Assembly: GCA_018712885.1 (NCBI GenBank)
Contig: DVGE01000017.1
Coordinates: forward strand, 1 to 11,524
From: Candidatus Pullichristensenella stercoripullorum
Lineage (GTDB): Bacteria; Bacillota; Clostridia; Christensenellales; Aristaeellaceae
Length of the DNA stretch: 11,524 nucleotides
Direction: 5' to 3'
In this document: one piece after another, positions 1-5,670 of the stretch
Numbering within the stretch: position 1 is the stretch's first letter
Layout: every line of letters begins with the position of its first letter
The notes under the pieces: generated by a model
Told to the model about the DNA's origin: nothing
What the model saw: only the letters and a program-made list of their open reading frames with translations
Database searches by the model: none
Translations under genes and position numbers: made by a program

Positions 1-772
1 GCCCAAAGCGCACGGACGAATCCACCACGGACTGTATGCGGTGGATGTTGCTGGCGAACATGGCGATGATGATGCGCCCCTCCGCCTTTTCAAAGAGCGT
101 GTTGAACGTCTGGCAGACCTTCTTTTCCGACATGGTATAGCCGGTGCGCTCGGAATTGGTGGAATCGGCCAGCAAAAGCAGCACGCCATTGCGGCCCAGC
201 TCGGCAAAGCGGCCGAGGTTGATGGGCTCGCCGTCCACGGGGGTAAAGTCCACCTTGAAATCGCCCGTGTGCACCACCGTGCCCACCGGCGTGTGGATGG
301 CCAGCGCGCAGGCGCCGGCGATGGAATGGTTGACCTTGATGAATTCGATCTTGAACGCGCCCAGTTCGATCAGATCGCCGGGCTCGACCACGTTCATCTG
401 CACGCCCTCGATGTGGCGGTGCTCCTTGAGTTTCTGCGCCACCAGCGCCAGCGTCAGGCGCGTGCCGTACATGGGTGCCGGGAGTTCTTTGAGCACGTAG
501 GGCGCGGCGCCGATGTGATCTTCGTGGCCGTGGGTGATGACGTAACCGCGGATGCGCTCCCGGTTTTTTTCAAGATAGGTAAAGTCGGGGATCACCAGAT
601 CGATGCCCGGCATGTCGTCGCGGGGAAACATGGAGCCGACGTCCACCACCACGATGTCGTCGCCGTATTCGAATACGGTCATGTTCATGCCGATCTCGCC
701 CAGCCCCCCGAGGGGGATGATGCGCAGCCGGGGTTCTTTTTTCTTTGCGGTTTTTGCGTGCTTCTGAGTCAG
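1..772 (-). CDS. rnj: Ribonuclease J, N-terminal part (runs off the left edge)
   Basis: Metallo-beta-lactamase/beta-CASP ribonuclease J, a cytoplasmic 5'-3' exo- and endonuclease for mRNA decay and RNA maturation. About 257 residues are present; the rest of the beta-CASP domain and the C-terminal domain lie beyond base 1. Counting from the proposed start, the family opening RIIPLGGLGEIG is at residues 17-28 and the zinc motif HGHEDH at 81-86. Further on come NHSIAGA, HTGDFK and the beta-CASP stretch NSERTGYTMSEKK; ASNIHRIQ is close to the edge. No ATG, GTG or TTG lies at the right distance from the Shine-Dalgarno. The codon 7 nt after AAAGGAGG is CTG at 772-770, giving an N-terminus TQKHAKTAKKKEPRLR, which suits the family. 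An in-frame GTG at 826-824 is an alternative start but has no ribosome binding site in front of it. The gene lies downstream of the trxA terminator, so it is probably transcribed separately. The family assignment is secure; the start is inferred. Confidence 0.93.
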   Translation of the reverse strand, partial: MTQKHAKTAKKKEPRLRIIPLGGLGEIGMNMTVFEYGDDIVVVDVGSMFPRDDMPGIDLVIPDFTYLEKNRERIRGYVITHGHEDHIGAAPYVLKELPAPMYGTRLTLALVAQKLKEHRHIEGVQMNVVEPGDLIELGAFKIEFIKVNHSIAGACALAIHTPVGTVVHTGDFKVDFTPVDGEPINLGRFAELGRNGVLLLLADSTNSERTGYTMSEKKVCQTFNTLFEKAEGRIIIAMFASNIHRIQSVVDSSVRFG

Positions 773-778
773 AAATAC

Positions 779-787
779 CCCTCCTTT
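779..787 (-). promoter_or_regulatory. Ribosome binding site of RNase J pointing to a CTG start
   Basis: The minus strand reads AAAGGAGGG here, nearly a full match to the 16S anti-Shine-Dalgarno. Seven bases separate its GGAGG core from the CTG at 772-770. There is no canonical start codon in frame between this site and the conserved domain, so it decides in favour of the CTG. Confidence 0.7.
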
Positions 788-873
788 GCTGTAGAGTACT
801 CGATAATTTGGAATAGATATGCTCACACGCCGCCGACGACGCGCGCGGCGCGCAAAAAACGGCTTGCCCTCAT

Positions 874-901
874 AACAAAAAGCGCCGACAGATGCCGGCG
901 C
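874..901 (-). terminator. Intrinsic terminator after trxA
   Basis: Read on the minus strand, GCGCCGGC pairs with GTCGGCGC (8 bp including one G-U) around the loop ATCT, and TTTTTGTT follows directly. It lies about 90 nt after the trxA stop. There is no T-run on the other strand, so it acts in the minus direction only. It would separate the rseC-trxA unit from RNase J. Confidence 0.8.
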
Positions 902-953
902 ATTCAATGGCAGACCTCTTCATCCACCATAAGTATACCACAAAATCCCGCGC

Positions 954-977
954 AAATCGCGCATGTGCGCGCGATTT
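954..977 (-). repeat. Hairpin just after the trxA stop
   Basis: A perfect 9-bp inverted repeat, AAATCGCGC and GCGCGATTT, with a 6-nt spacer begins about 12 nt after the trxA stop codon. No clean T-run follows, only GCGCGGGATTTT, so it is a poor terminator by itself. It may protect the 3' end or assist the terminator at 874-901. Confidence 0.45.
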
Positions 978-988
978 AACGTGAAAAC

Positions 989-1315
989 TCAATTCTGGCC
1001 GTTGATGAAGTCGATGATGGCGCTCTTGGGGTTGGCGCCGATCATGCGCGCGGCCTCCTTGCCGTCCACGAAGAGGATCATCGTGGGGATGCTGGAAACG
1101 CCGTAAGCGGCGGCGGCGTCAGGGTTTTCGTCGATGTTGACCTTGGCGATGGTCGCCTTGCCTTCCATTTCCGCGGCCACTTTTTCGAGGATGGGGGCGA
1201 CCATGCGGCAGGGGCCGCACCACGGGGCCCAGAAGTCCACCAGCACCTTGCCCAGGGAAGCGAGCTTCGTCTCGGTCAGGTCGGCGCCCTTGAGGTTCAG
1301 GATCTGTTCAGACAC
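989..1315 (-). CDS. trxA: Thioredoxin
   Basis: A 108-residue thioredoxin, the normal length for the family. It is a cytoplasmic disulfide reductase that receives electrons from thioredoxin reductase and passes them to protein disulfides. The active site WCGPC is at residues 32-36 (catalytic C33 and C36), preceded by the conserved VDFWAPW. The cis-proline loop SIPT is at 75-78, with P77 facing the active site, and the fold continues through FVDGKE to the end. The start is GTG at 1315-1313. Its Shine-Dalgarno AAGGAGG lies inside the last codons of the upstream RseC-like gene (Lys-Glu-Glu), whose stop is only 3 nt before the GTG, so the two are almost certainly translationally coupled. The hairpin at 954-977 and the terminator at 874-901 follow. 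No thioredoxin reductase gene is visible in the window. Confidence 0.96.
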   Translation of the reverse strand: MSEQILNLKGADLTETKLASLGKVLVDFWAPWCGPCRMVAPILEKVAAEMEGKATIAKVNIDENPDAAAAYGVSSIPTMILFVDGKEAARMIGANPKSAIIDFINGQN

Positions 1316-1318
1316 AGT

Positions 1319-1714
1319 TTATTCCTCCTTTTTATCGCAGGGCCGCACGTCCGGGCGCAACCGGCGCAGGCGCGGCTCCAATATCTTGATCACGGCGAGG
1401 CCCGCGCCCAGCCCGGCGAGCGCGCAGAGCGCCTGCCAGACTTCGTTAAGCCCCGCGAAGGCGGCGATGAGCAGGCCGAGAAACAGCGTCGCCACGGGCA
1501 GCGCGTAGGCCACCAGCGAGGCGCGGGCGAAGCGCGCGTCCTCCAAAGAAAGCTCCACCGTGTCGCCGACGCGGTAGTCGCCCTCCGGCAGTTCCACCAG
1601 CACGCGCCCCTTTTGCCCGTACTGGCAGGCGTGGCACTGCAGGCACGCCTCTGTGCGCACCACCTCGGCCATCAGGCGGCCGTTCACTTCCACCACCGTC
1701 GCTTCGCGCTTCAT
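1319..1714 (-). CDS. RseC/MucC-family membrane protein (SoxR-reducing/RseC type)
   Basis: A 131-residue protein of the RseC/MucC family. Proteobacterial members affect sigma-E or help keep SoxR reduced; in clostridia the role is not settled. The N-terminal soluble part (1-63) contains three cysteines in CLQCHAC (C24, C27, C30), a spacing suited to binding metal or a cluster or to redox exchange. The sequence GRVLVELPEGDYRVGDTVEL (37-56) resembles a small beta-barrel. Two hydrophobic helices, about 66-87 and 92-111, are followed by a basic then charged tail ending DKKEE. The start is ATG at 1714-1712 behind GGAGGG. The last codons carry the ribosome binding site of trxA, so this protein and thioredoxin are made together; thioredoxin could reduce the cysteine motif (inference). 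A weak promoter may lie in TATATTAT around 1732-1739, but I see no good -35. Confidence 0.82.
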   Translation of the reverse strand: MKREATVVEVNGRLMAEVVRTEACLQCHACQYGQKGRVLVELPEGDYRVGDTVELSLEDARFARASLVAYALPVATLFLGLLIAAFAGLNEVWQALCALAGLGAGLAVIKILEPRLRRLRPDVRPCDKKEE

Positions 1715-1745
1715 CGCTCAGCCCTCCGCATATAATATACACGCC

Positions 1746-1776
1746 TTGCCCGCCGGATAAACACCCCGGCGGGCAA
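1746..1776. repeat. 11-bp inverted repeat between the SPFH gene and the RseC-like gene
   Basis: TTGCCCGCCGG (1746-1756) and CCGGCGGGCAA (1766-1776) are perfect complements around a 9-nt loop. No T-run follows on either strand, so it is not a classical intrinsic terminator. It lies just after the SPFH stop (1782) and just before the leader of the RseC-like gene. It could stabilise the SPFH mRNA end, pause transcription or act as an attenuator. Its core CCCGCCGG/CCGGCGGG is the same as in the terminator at 5586-5611. Confidence 0.7.
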
Positions 1777-1781
1777 AACCG

Positions 1782-2795
1782 CTATTCGCCGTCCCCGGCG
1801 GGCACGTAGACGTATTCCTCCGCGTTCGCCGCGGCTTCCTCGGGCGCGTCCGCGCTTTCTGTCAGCGCGCCCATTTCGAGAATGGGCAGCGTCTCGCCGC
1901 CAAAGACGGTCGGGAGCTTGCCGTCCCACTGCTGCGTCTGATAGTAGGCGATCAGTTCGTCCGTCAGCGAGGCGGCCAGCGCTTCGTTGGCCGCGGCCTG
2001 CTGCTCGCCGCGGTACTTCTCCGCGTCGGCGTTGATGCGGGCGACGTTGGCGTCGGCCTCGGCGAGGATGGCGCGCTCCTCGGCCTCGGCGTTGGCGGCG
2101 ATCACGCGCCGCTCAGCCTGCGCCTCCTCCACGGCGGTCTGCTGCGCCTGTTCGGTCTCCACGCGCAGGCGGGTCTGCTCGGCCACCTGCTTTTGCTCCA
2201 CCGCGTCGGTGAAGGCGTCGGTAAAGTCCACGTTCTCGATGGCCACCGCGGTCACGGAGATGCCGTATTCGGCCATTTCCGGCCCCAGCAGCTCCATGAT
2301 CTGCTGGGAGAGCGTGTTGCGCGCGTCCATGAGGTTCTCCGCCGTGTAGCGGGCGAACACGGTCTTGACGTTTTCCAATACGCGCGGCTCCATGACGTTC
2401 TGGTAGTAGTTCATGCCCACGCGCTGGTAGAGCTTCTGGCAGGTCTCGCGGTCGACGGAGTAGTTGACCGAGCAGACCACGTCCACCTGCTGTATGTCGC
2501 TGGAGAAGGCCTGCATGCTCAAAGAGGCGCGCTGCGTGCGCGTGTCCATGACGATGACCTGCTTGAGCGGGCTTTTGAGATGGAAGCCCTCGCTGAGCGT
2601 GTAGTCCTCCACGCGGCCGAAGGTGGTGACGATGCCCGTGTGCCCGGCGGGGATGGTGACGAACGGCGAAAACGCCGTCAGGAAGAAGATCACCGCCGCC
2701 AATATCACCACCGTCAGCGCGATGATGATCGTCCTGCGGGGGATGCCGAAGGGACTGGCCTTGCCTGTCTTTTTCGGTGCGGTACCTGTATCCAT
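1782..2795 (-). CDS. SPFH/prohibitin-domain membrane protein (HflC/HflK-like)
   Basis: A 337-residue protein of the SPFH (stomatin/prohibitin/flotillin/HflK-C) superfamily; such proteins form large membrane-bound oligomers that organise membrane proteins or control proteases such as FtsH. A short basic N-terminus is followed by one membrane segment (about 22-43). The SPFH domain starts at FSPFVTIPAGHTGIVTTFGRV and runs to about residue 215, including GFHLKSP. A long Ala/Glu/Gln-rich coiled coil, typical of the superfamily, follows (about 205-285), then YYQTQQWDGKLPTVFGG and an acidic tail. The ATG at 2795-2793 has GAGGAGGG 8 nt upstream; an earlier in-frame ATG at 2882 would add residues encoded across the promoter and is rejected. 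The gene has its own promoter (2826-2855), and its ribosome binding site forms one arm of a 12-bp inverted repeat. The partner protease is unknown; no ftsH is in the window. Confidence 0.88.
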   Translation of the reverse strand: MDTGTAPKKTGKASPFGIPRRTIIIALTVVILAAVIFFLTAFSPFVTIPAGHTGIVTTFGRVEDYTLSEGFHLKSPLKQVIVMDTRTQRASLSMQAFSSDIQQVDVVCSVNYSVDRETCQKLYQRVGMNYYQNVMEPRVLENVKTVFARYTAENLMDARNTLSQQIMELLGPEMAEYGISVTAVAIENVDFTDAFTDAVEQKQVAEQTRLRVETEQAQQTAVEEAQAERRVIAANAEAEERAILAEADANVARINADAEKYRGEQQAAANEALAASLTDELIAYYQTQQWDGKLPTVFGGETLPILEMGALTESADAPEEAAANAEEYVYVPAGDGE

Positions 2796-2803
2796 AAATT
2801 CGA

Positions 2804-2844
2804 CCCTCCTCTTTGGTATGCGTACAGTATAGCAAAGAGGAGGG
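2804..2844. repeat. 12-bp perfect inverted repeat covering the SPFH promoter and ribosome binding site
   Basis: CCCTCCTCTTTG (2804-2815) and CAAAGAGGAGGG (2833-2844) are exact complements with a 17-nt spacer. On the minus strand the distal arm is the Shine-Dalgarno of the SPFH gene, while the proximal arm lies between the -35 and -10 boxes. The -10 itself is in the spacer. A transcript starting at this promoter would lack the proximal arm, whereas one reading in from the branching enzyme gene would contain both arms and could sequester the ribosome binding site. As DNA it could also be an operator. Confidence 0.75.
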
Positions 2845-2855
2845 CAAAGGCGCAA
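2826..2855 (-). promoter_or_regulatory. Sigma-A-type promoter of the SPFH gene
   Basis: On the minus strand the -35 TTGCGC (2855-2850) and the -10 TATACT (2831-2826) are separated by 18 bp. A TG one base before the -10 gives the extended form TGCTATACT. The predicted transcript starts about 25 nt before the ATG at 2795. Confidence 0.6.
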
Positions 2856-2874
2856 GAGGCTGCGCCCACAAACC

Positions 2875-2889
2875 CCGCGCAACGCGCGG
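2875..2889 (-). repeat. Short GC hairpin after the branching enzyme gene
   Basis: CCGCGC and GCGCGG (6 bp, 3-nt loop) lie just after the stop of the branching enzyme gene. On the minus strand GGTTTGTGG follows, which is too poor in T for a confident terminator, so read-through into the SPFH gene is possible. Confidence 0.35.
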
Positions 2890-2897
2890 AACCGTCG

Positions 2898-4910
2898 TCA
2901 GACGTGCTTGAACGCCACCGCCGTGCGGCTGGGGATGTAGACTTCAAAGCCCACGCCGCGGCCGGGCACGTTCTTCGCCGTGTACACGTAGTCCTCGCTG
3001 ATGTTGCCGTTGCCGCCGAAGGCGGGCTCGTCGCTGGTGAACACGGCGCGGTAGTCGCCCTCGCCCAACGGATGGGTGGGCAGGAAGAAGTCCGTCGGCG
3101 ACTCGGTGGGGTGGAAGTTGAACAGGTAGATGATGTCGCCCTTGCAGAAGGCCAGCAGCTTGCGCTCCTGATCGACCCAGAGGTTCACCGCCCCGCGCTT
3201 GGAGAGCACGCGGTACTTGCGGGCGAATTTGAGCATGGCGCGGTCAAAGTCGCGCAGCCAGGCGTACTTGAGCATCTCGTTGTCGCACAACGACCACTGC
3301 CGGCGGGCGTACTTGTAGCTCCAGCCGTTGCCCTCGCGGGGGAAGTCGATCCACTCGGGGTGGCCGAACTCATTGCCCATGAAGTTCAGATAGCCCTCGC
3401 CGGCCAGCACCAGCGTGATGAAGCGGATCATCTTGTGCAGGGCGATGGCGCGGTCCATGGTGATGGAGTGATAGTCCTTGTTCATGCCGGTATACATCTC
3501 GGCGTCGGCCATGCGGAAGATGAGCGTCTTGTCGCCCACCAGCGCCTGGTCGTGGCTCTCGCTGTAACCGATGTTCTTCTCCTGCGGGCGGCGCGTGGTC
3601 AGTTCATGCCACATCTTGCGCATATCCCAGTTCTCGTCGCTCTCCTTGAGCGTCTTGATCCAGAAATCGGGCACGCCCATGGAGAGGCGGTAATCAAAGC
3701 CGATGCCGCCGTAGCGGATGGGCAGGCACATGCCGGGCATGCCGCTCATGTCTTCGGCGATGGTCACGGCGAAGGGGTTGACTGCGTGGATCAGCTCGTT
3801 GGCCAGCTGCAGATAGGTGACGGCTTCGACATTGGTGTTGAGGCTGAAGTAGCGGTCGTAGCTCATGAAATCCGTGCCCAGCCCGTGGTCGTGGTAGAGC
3901 ATGGAGGTCACGCCGTCGAAGCGGAAGCCGTCGAAGTGGTATTCCTGCAGCCAGAACTTAAGGTTGGAGAGCAGGAAGTGGATGACCTCGTACTTGCCGT
4001 AGTTGAACAATTTGGTGTCCCACGCCGGATGGTCCTGGGCGATGAAGTACTGGTCGTCGGTGCCGTCAAAGCGGTTGAGGCCCTCGTTGGTGTTCTTGCT
4101 GGCGTGGGAATGCACCACGTCCAGAAGCACGAACATGCCCATCTCGTGCGCGGTGTTGATGAGGTACTTGAGGTCCTCGGGGTTGCCGTACCACGAGGAG
4201 GCGGCGAAGAAATTCGTCACCTGATAGCCAAAGGAGGCGTAGTAGGGATGCTCCATGATGGCCATGAGCTGTATGGTATTGTAGCCGGCCTCCTGCACGC
4301 GGTCGAGGATGCGGTCGGCAAATTCGCGGTAGGTGCCGACGCATTCATCCTCCTGCGCCATGCCCACGTGGGATTCGTAGATGAACAGGGGGCTCAACTT
4401 GCGCTTGCCGTAGCCGCCGTCCGTCCAGCGGAAGGGGCGGTTCGGCGCCCAGACCTGGCCGTAGAACTCGTTGGTCTCGGGGTCGCGCACCACGCGGCGT
4501 ATGTAGGCGGGGATGCGGTCGAACTTCTCGCCGTTTTTCGTCACCTGCACCTTGATGCGCTGGCCGTGCATCAGCGCGTCCTCGCCGTCGAGCTTGATCT
4601 CCCAGTTGCCGTTTTCCAGACGGGTCATGGGGTGGCTTTCGCGGTTCCAGTCGTTGAAATCGCCGATGAGGTGCATCTCGTCCGCGCCCGGCGCCCACTC
4701 GCGGTACACCCAGCCGTCTTCCGTGCGGGCGATGCCGTAGTAAAGGTAGCCGTTGGCAAACGAGGACAGGTCGGCCTTGTCGCCAAGCAGGGCGCGGCGC
4801 GTGTCCGCGTGGCGCTGCATGCGCAGGGCGATATCGCTGTAATATGGCTTCAGCCACGGGTCGATGGTCAGGATCTTGTACTGCGGCTGCTTCGAGGCGC
4901 TGCGTTTCAT
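2898..4910 (-). CDS. glgB: 1,4-alpha-glucan branching enzyme, eukaryote-type (GH13_8-like)
   Basis: A 670-residue glycogen branching enzyme, which cuts alpha-1,4 chains and rejoins them as alpha-1,6 branches in cytoplasmic storage glycogen. A CBM48-type N-terminal domain includes YREWAPGADEMHLIGDFNDWN (69-89). The catalytic barrel has the four GH13 regions: DVVHSH (264-269), GFRFDG with nucleophile D332, AEDMSG with acid/base E386, and ESHDQ with H453-D454. MGNEFGHPEWIDFPREGNGWS (511-531) and a C-terminal beta domain follow. The wording SMLYHDHGLG, IRYGGIGFDYRL and NEFGHPEWIDFPREGNG is that of the animal/fungal/plant type (GH13_8), also known from some anaerobic bacteria, rather than the GlgB of E. 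coli (GH13_9). The ATG at 4910-4908 is preceded by GGAGG; extending the frame upstream would run antisense through the neighbouring transporter gene. No other glycogen genes are in the window; it is transcribed alone or with the SPFH gene. Confidence 0.95.
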   Translation of the reverse strand: MKRSASKQPQYKILTIDPWLKPYYSDIALRMQRHADTRRALLGDKADLSSFANGYLYYGIARTEDGWVYREWAPGADEMHLIGDFNDWNRESHPMTRLENGNWEIKLDGEDALMHGQRIKVQVTKNGEKFDRIPAYIRRVVRDPETNEFYGQVWAPNRPFRWTDGGYGKRKLSPLFIYESHVGMAQEDECVGTYREFADRILDRVQEAGYNTIQLMAIMEHPYYASFGYQVTNFFAASSWYGNPEDLKYLINTAHEMGMFVLLDVVHSHASKNTNEGLNRFDGTDDQYFIAQDHPAWDTKLFNYGKYEVIHFLLSNLKFWLQEYHFDGFRFDGVTSMLYHDHGLGTDFMSYDRYFSLNTNVEAVTYLQLANELIHAVNPFAVTIAEDMSGMPGMCLPIRYGGIGFDYRLSMGVPDFWIKTLKESDENWDMRKMWHELTTRRPQEKNIGYSESHDQALVGDKTLIFRMADAEMYTGMNKDYHSITMDRAIALHKMIRFITLVLAGEGYLNFMGNEFGHPEWIDFPREGNGWSYKYARRQWSLCDNEMLKYAWLRDFDRAMLKFARKYRVLSKRGAVNLWVDQERKLLAFCKGDIIYLFNFHPTESPTDFFLPTHPLGEGDYRAVFTSDEPAFGGNGNISEDYVYTAKNVPGRGVGFEVYIPSRTAVAFKHV

Positions 4911-4940
4911 GGATCTTCCTCCGCAATTCTTTATACATCT

Positions 4941-4946
4941 ATTATA
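4941..4946 (-). promoter_or_regulatory. -10 box of the branching enzyme promoter
   Basis: The minus strand reads TATAAT here, about 30 nt before the ATG. I see no good -35 at 16-18 bp (ATAGTG or near), so an activator may be needed. The palindrome CTCAAT/ATTGAG lies exactly in the -35 and spacer region. Confidence 0.5.
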
Positions 4947-4950
4947 CGCG

Positions 4951-4973
4951 CTCAATGAAAAAACACTATTGAG
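4951..4973. promoter_or_regulatory. Possible operator in the divergent promoter region
   Basis: CTCAAT (4951-4956) and ATTGAG (4968-4973) form a 6-bp inverted repeat with an 11-bp spacer rich in A. The right arm overlaps the -35 box of the transporter promoter and the left arm lies next to the -10 of the branching enzyme promoter. One dimeric regulator here could control both genes. No regulator gene is visible. Confidence 0.35.
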
Positions 4974-4997
4974 AATTGGCTGGAAATACGTTATAAT
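4969..4997 (+). promoter_or_regulatory. Sigma-A promoter of the ECF S-component gene
   Basis: TTGAGA (4969-4974), a 17-bp spacer and TATAAT (4992-4997) make a near-consensus vegetative promoter. The predicted leader is about 50 nt and contains a small hairpin GGCG-GTTT-CGCC at 5009-5020. It is too short for a known folate (THF) riboswitch. Confidence 0.85.
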
Positions 4998-5054
4998 TAG
5001 CGTCTGAAGGCGGTTTCGCCAGATCTGCGCCCCGCGCGCCAAGGAGTGTTGCCA

Positions 5055-5573
5055 GTGAACGCCAGAAGATTGACGACCAACGCTGCAGGGATCGCCCTGT
5101 TCGTGTTGCTCAGCTACGTTTCCATAGACCTCGCCTTCCTCAAACTGACCTTCGCCTCGTTCCCCATCATCGTCTCCTCGCTGCTCTTCGGCTGCGTGGA
5201 CGGCATGGCGGTGGGCGCCATTGGCGAGTTCATCCACCAGCTGCTCACCTACGGCCTCACGCCCACGACCGTCCTCTGGGTGATCCCCGCCTTCGCGCGC
5301 GGCCTCATCATCGGCCTCTACGCCCAAAAGCGCCATTTTGACCTGACCATGAAGCAGACGGCGGTCATCGTGCTCATCAGCAGCCTCGCAGTCACGGCGC
5401 TCAACACCGTGGTGCTCTATCTGGACGCCGCCATCGTCGGTTACCCCGCGGGGCTGAACTTTTTGCGCATCGTGCTGCGCTTCGTTTCCTCCGTGGTCAT
5501 GGCGGCCATTTACACGCTGGTCTCGCCGCAGGCCGTGCGCCTCATTCGCCAAAGCGGCGCGGGGAGGCGCTGA
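5055..5573 (+). CDS. ECF transporter S component, FolT-like membrane protein
   Basis: A 172-residue, very hydrophobic protein with about five to six membrane segments, the size and shape of the substrate-binding S component of energy-coupling factor (ECF) vitamin transporters. Recognisable signs are the opening helix (about 11-29), then FASFPIIVSSLLFGCVDGMA (33-52), where a Gly-rich turn follows the third helix, and the segment IPAFARGLIIGLYAQKRHF (77-95). The P-x3-RGLIxGL part resembles FolT-type S components; the substrate (folate or another vitamin) is inferred from this alone. The GTG at 5055 has AAGGAG 8 nt upstream; earlier in-frame GTG 5046 and TTG 5049 overlap or abut that site. It stands alone between its own promoter and a strong terminator, as expected for a group II ECF system whose EcfA/A'/T energising module is encoded elsewhere. 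Confidence 0.8.
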   Translation: MNARRLTTNAAGIALFVLLSYVSIDLAFLKLTFASFPIIVSSLLFGCVDGMAVGAIGEFIHQLLTYGLTPTTVLWVIPAFARGLIIGLYAQKRHFDLTMKQTAVIVLISSLAVTALNTVVLYLDAAIVGYPAGLNFLRIVLRFVSSVVMAAIYTLVSPQAVRLIRQSGAGRR

Positions 5574-5585
5574 AGCAGTTTTTTC

Positions 5586-5622
5586 GACCCGCCGGTCTTG
5601 TCCGGCGGGTCTTTTCTGTTTT
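5586..5622 (+). terminator. Strong intrinsic terminator after the ECF gene
   Basis: GACCCGCCGG (5586-5595) and CCGGCGGGTC (5602-5611) form a perfect 10-bp stem with loop TCTTGT, followed by TTTTCTGTTTT. It separates the vegetative transporter gene from the sporulation operon. Confidence 0.95.
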
Positions 5623-5623
5623 G

Positions 5624-5652
5624 GGATAAGCCATGGCTTGGCCTCATATATT
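5624..5652 (+). promoter_or_regulatory. Predicted sigma-E promoter of the spoIIIA operon
   Basis: GGATAAG (5624-5630), a 14-bp spacer and CATATATT (5645-5652) fit the Bacillus sigma-E pattern (-35 core ATA; -10 CATACAHT; 14 bp), with 7 of 8 matches at the -10. In B. subtilis this operon is transcribed by sigma-E in the mother cell. The expected start of RNA falls near 5659, leaving a leader of only about 12 nt. Without experiment this remains a prediction. Confidence 0.6.
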
Positions 5653-5670
5653 CGCTGTGGGAGGTGCGTC

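Noticed and set aside
824..826. GTG as the start of RNase J
   Set aside because: In frame but without a ribosome binding site; it would put the AAAGGAGGG inside the gene and add residues not seen in the family. Kept only as an alternative.
41..979. Plus-strand 312-codon open frame
   Set aside because: It is antisense to RNase J and continues across the trxA terminator; its His/Ala/Val-rich product has no family features and there is no ribosome binding site.
2193..4958. Plus-strand 921-codon open frame
   Set aside because: It mirrors the branching enzyme and SPFH genes on the other strand; the His/Val/Ala-rich product is the usual shadow in GC-rich DNA.
4998..5054. Possible folate (THF) or other riboswitch before the ECF gene
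   Set aside because: The leader is only about 50 nt and holds one 4-bp hairpin; conserved THF riboswitch sequences are not seen.
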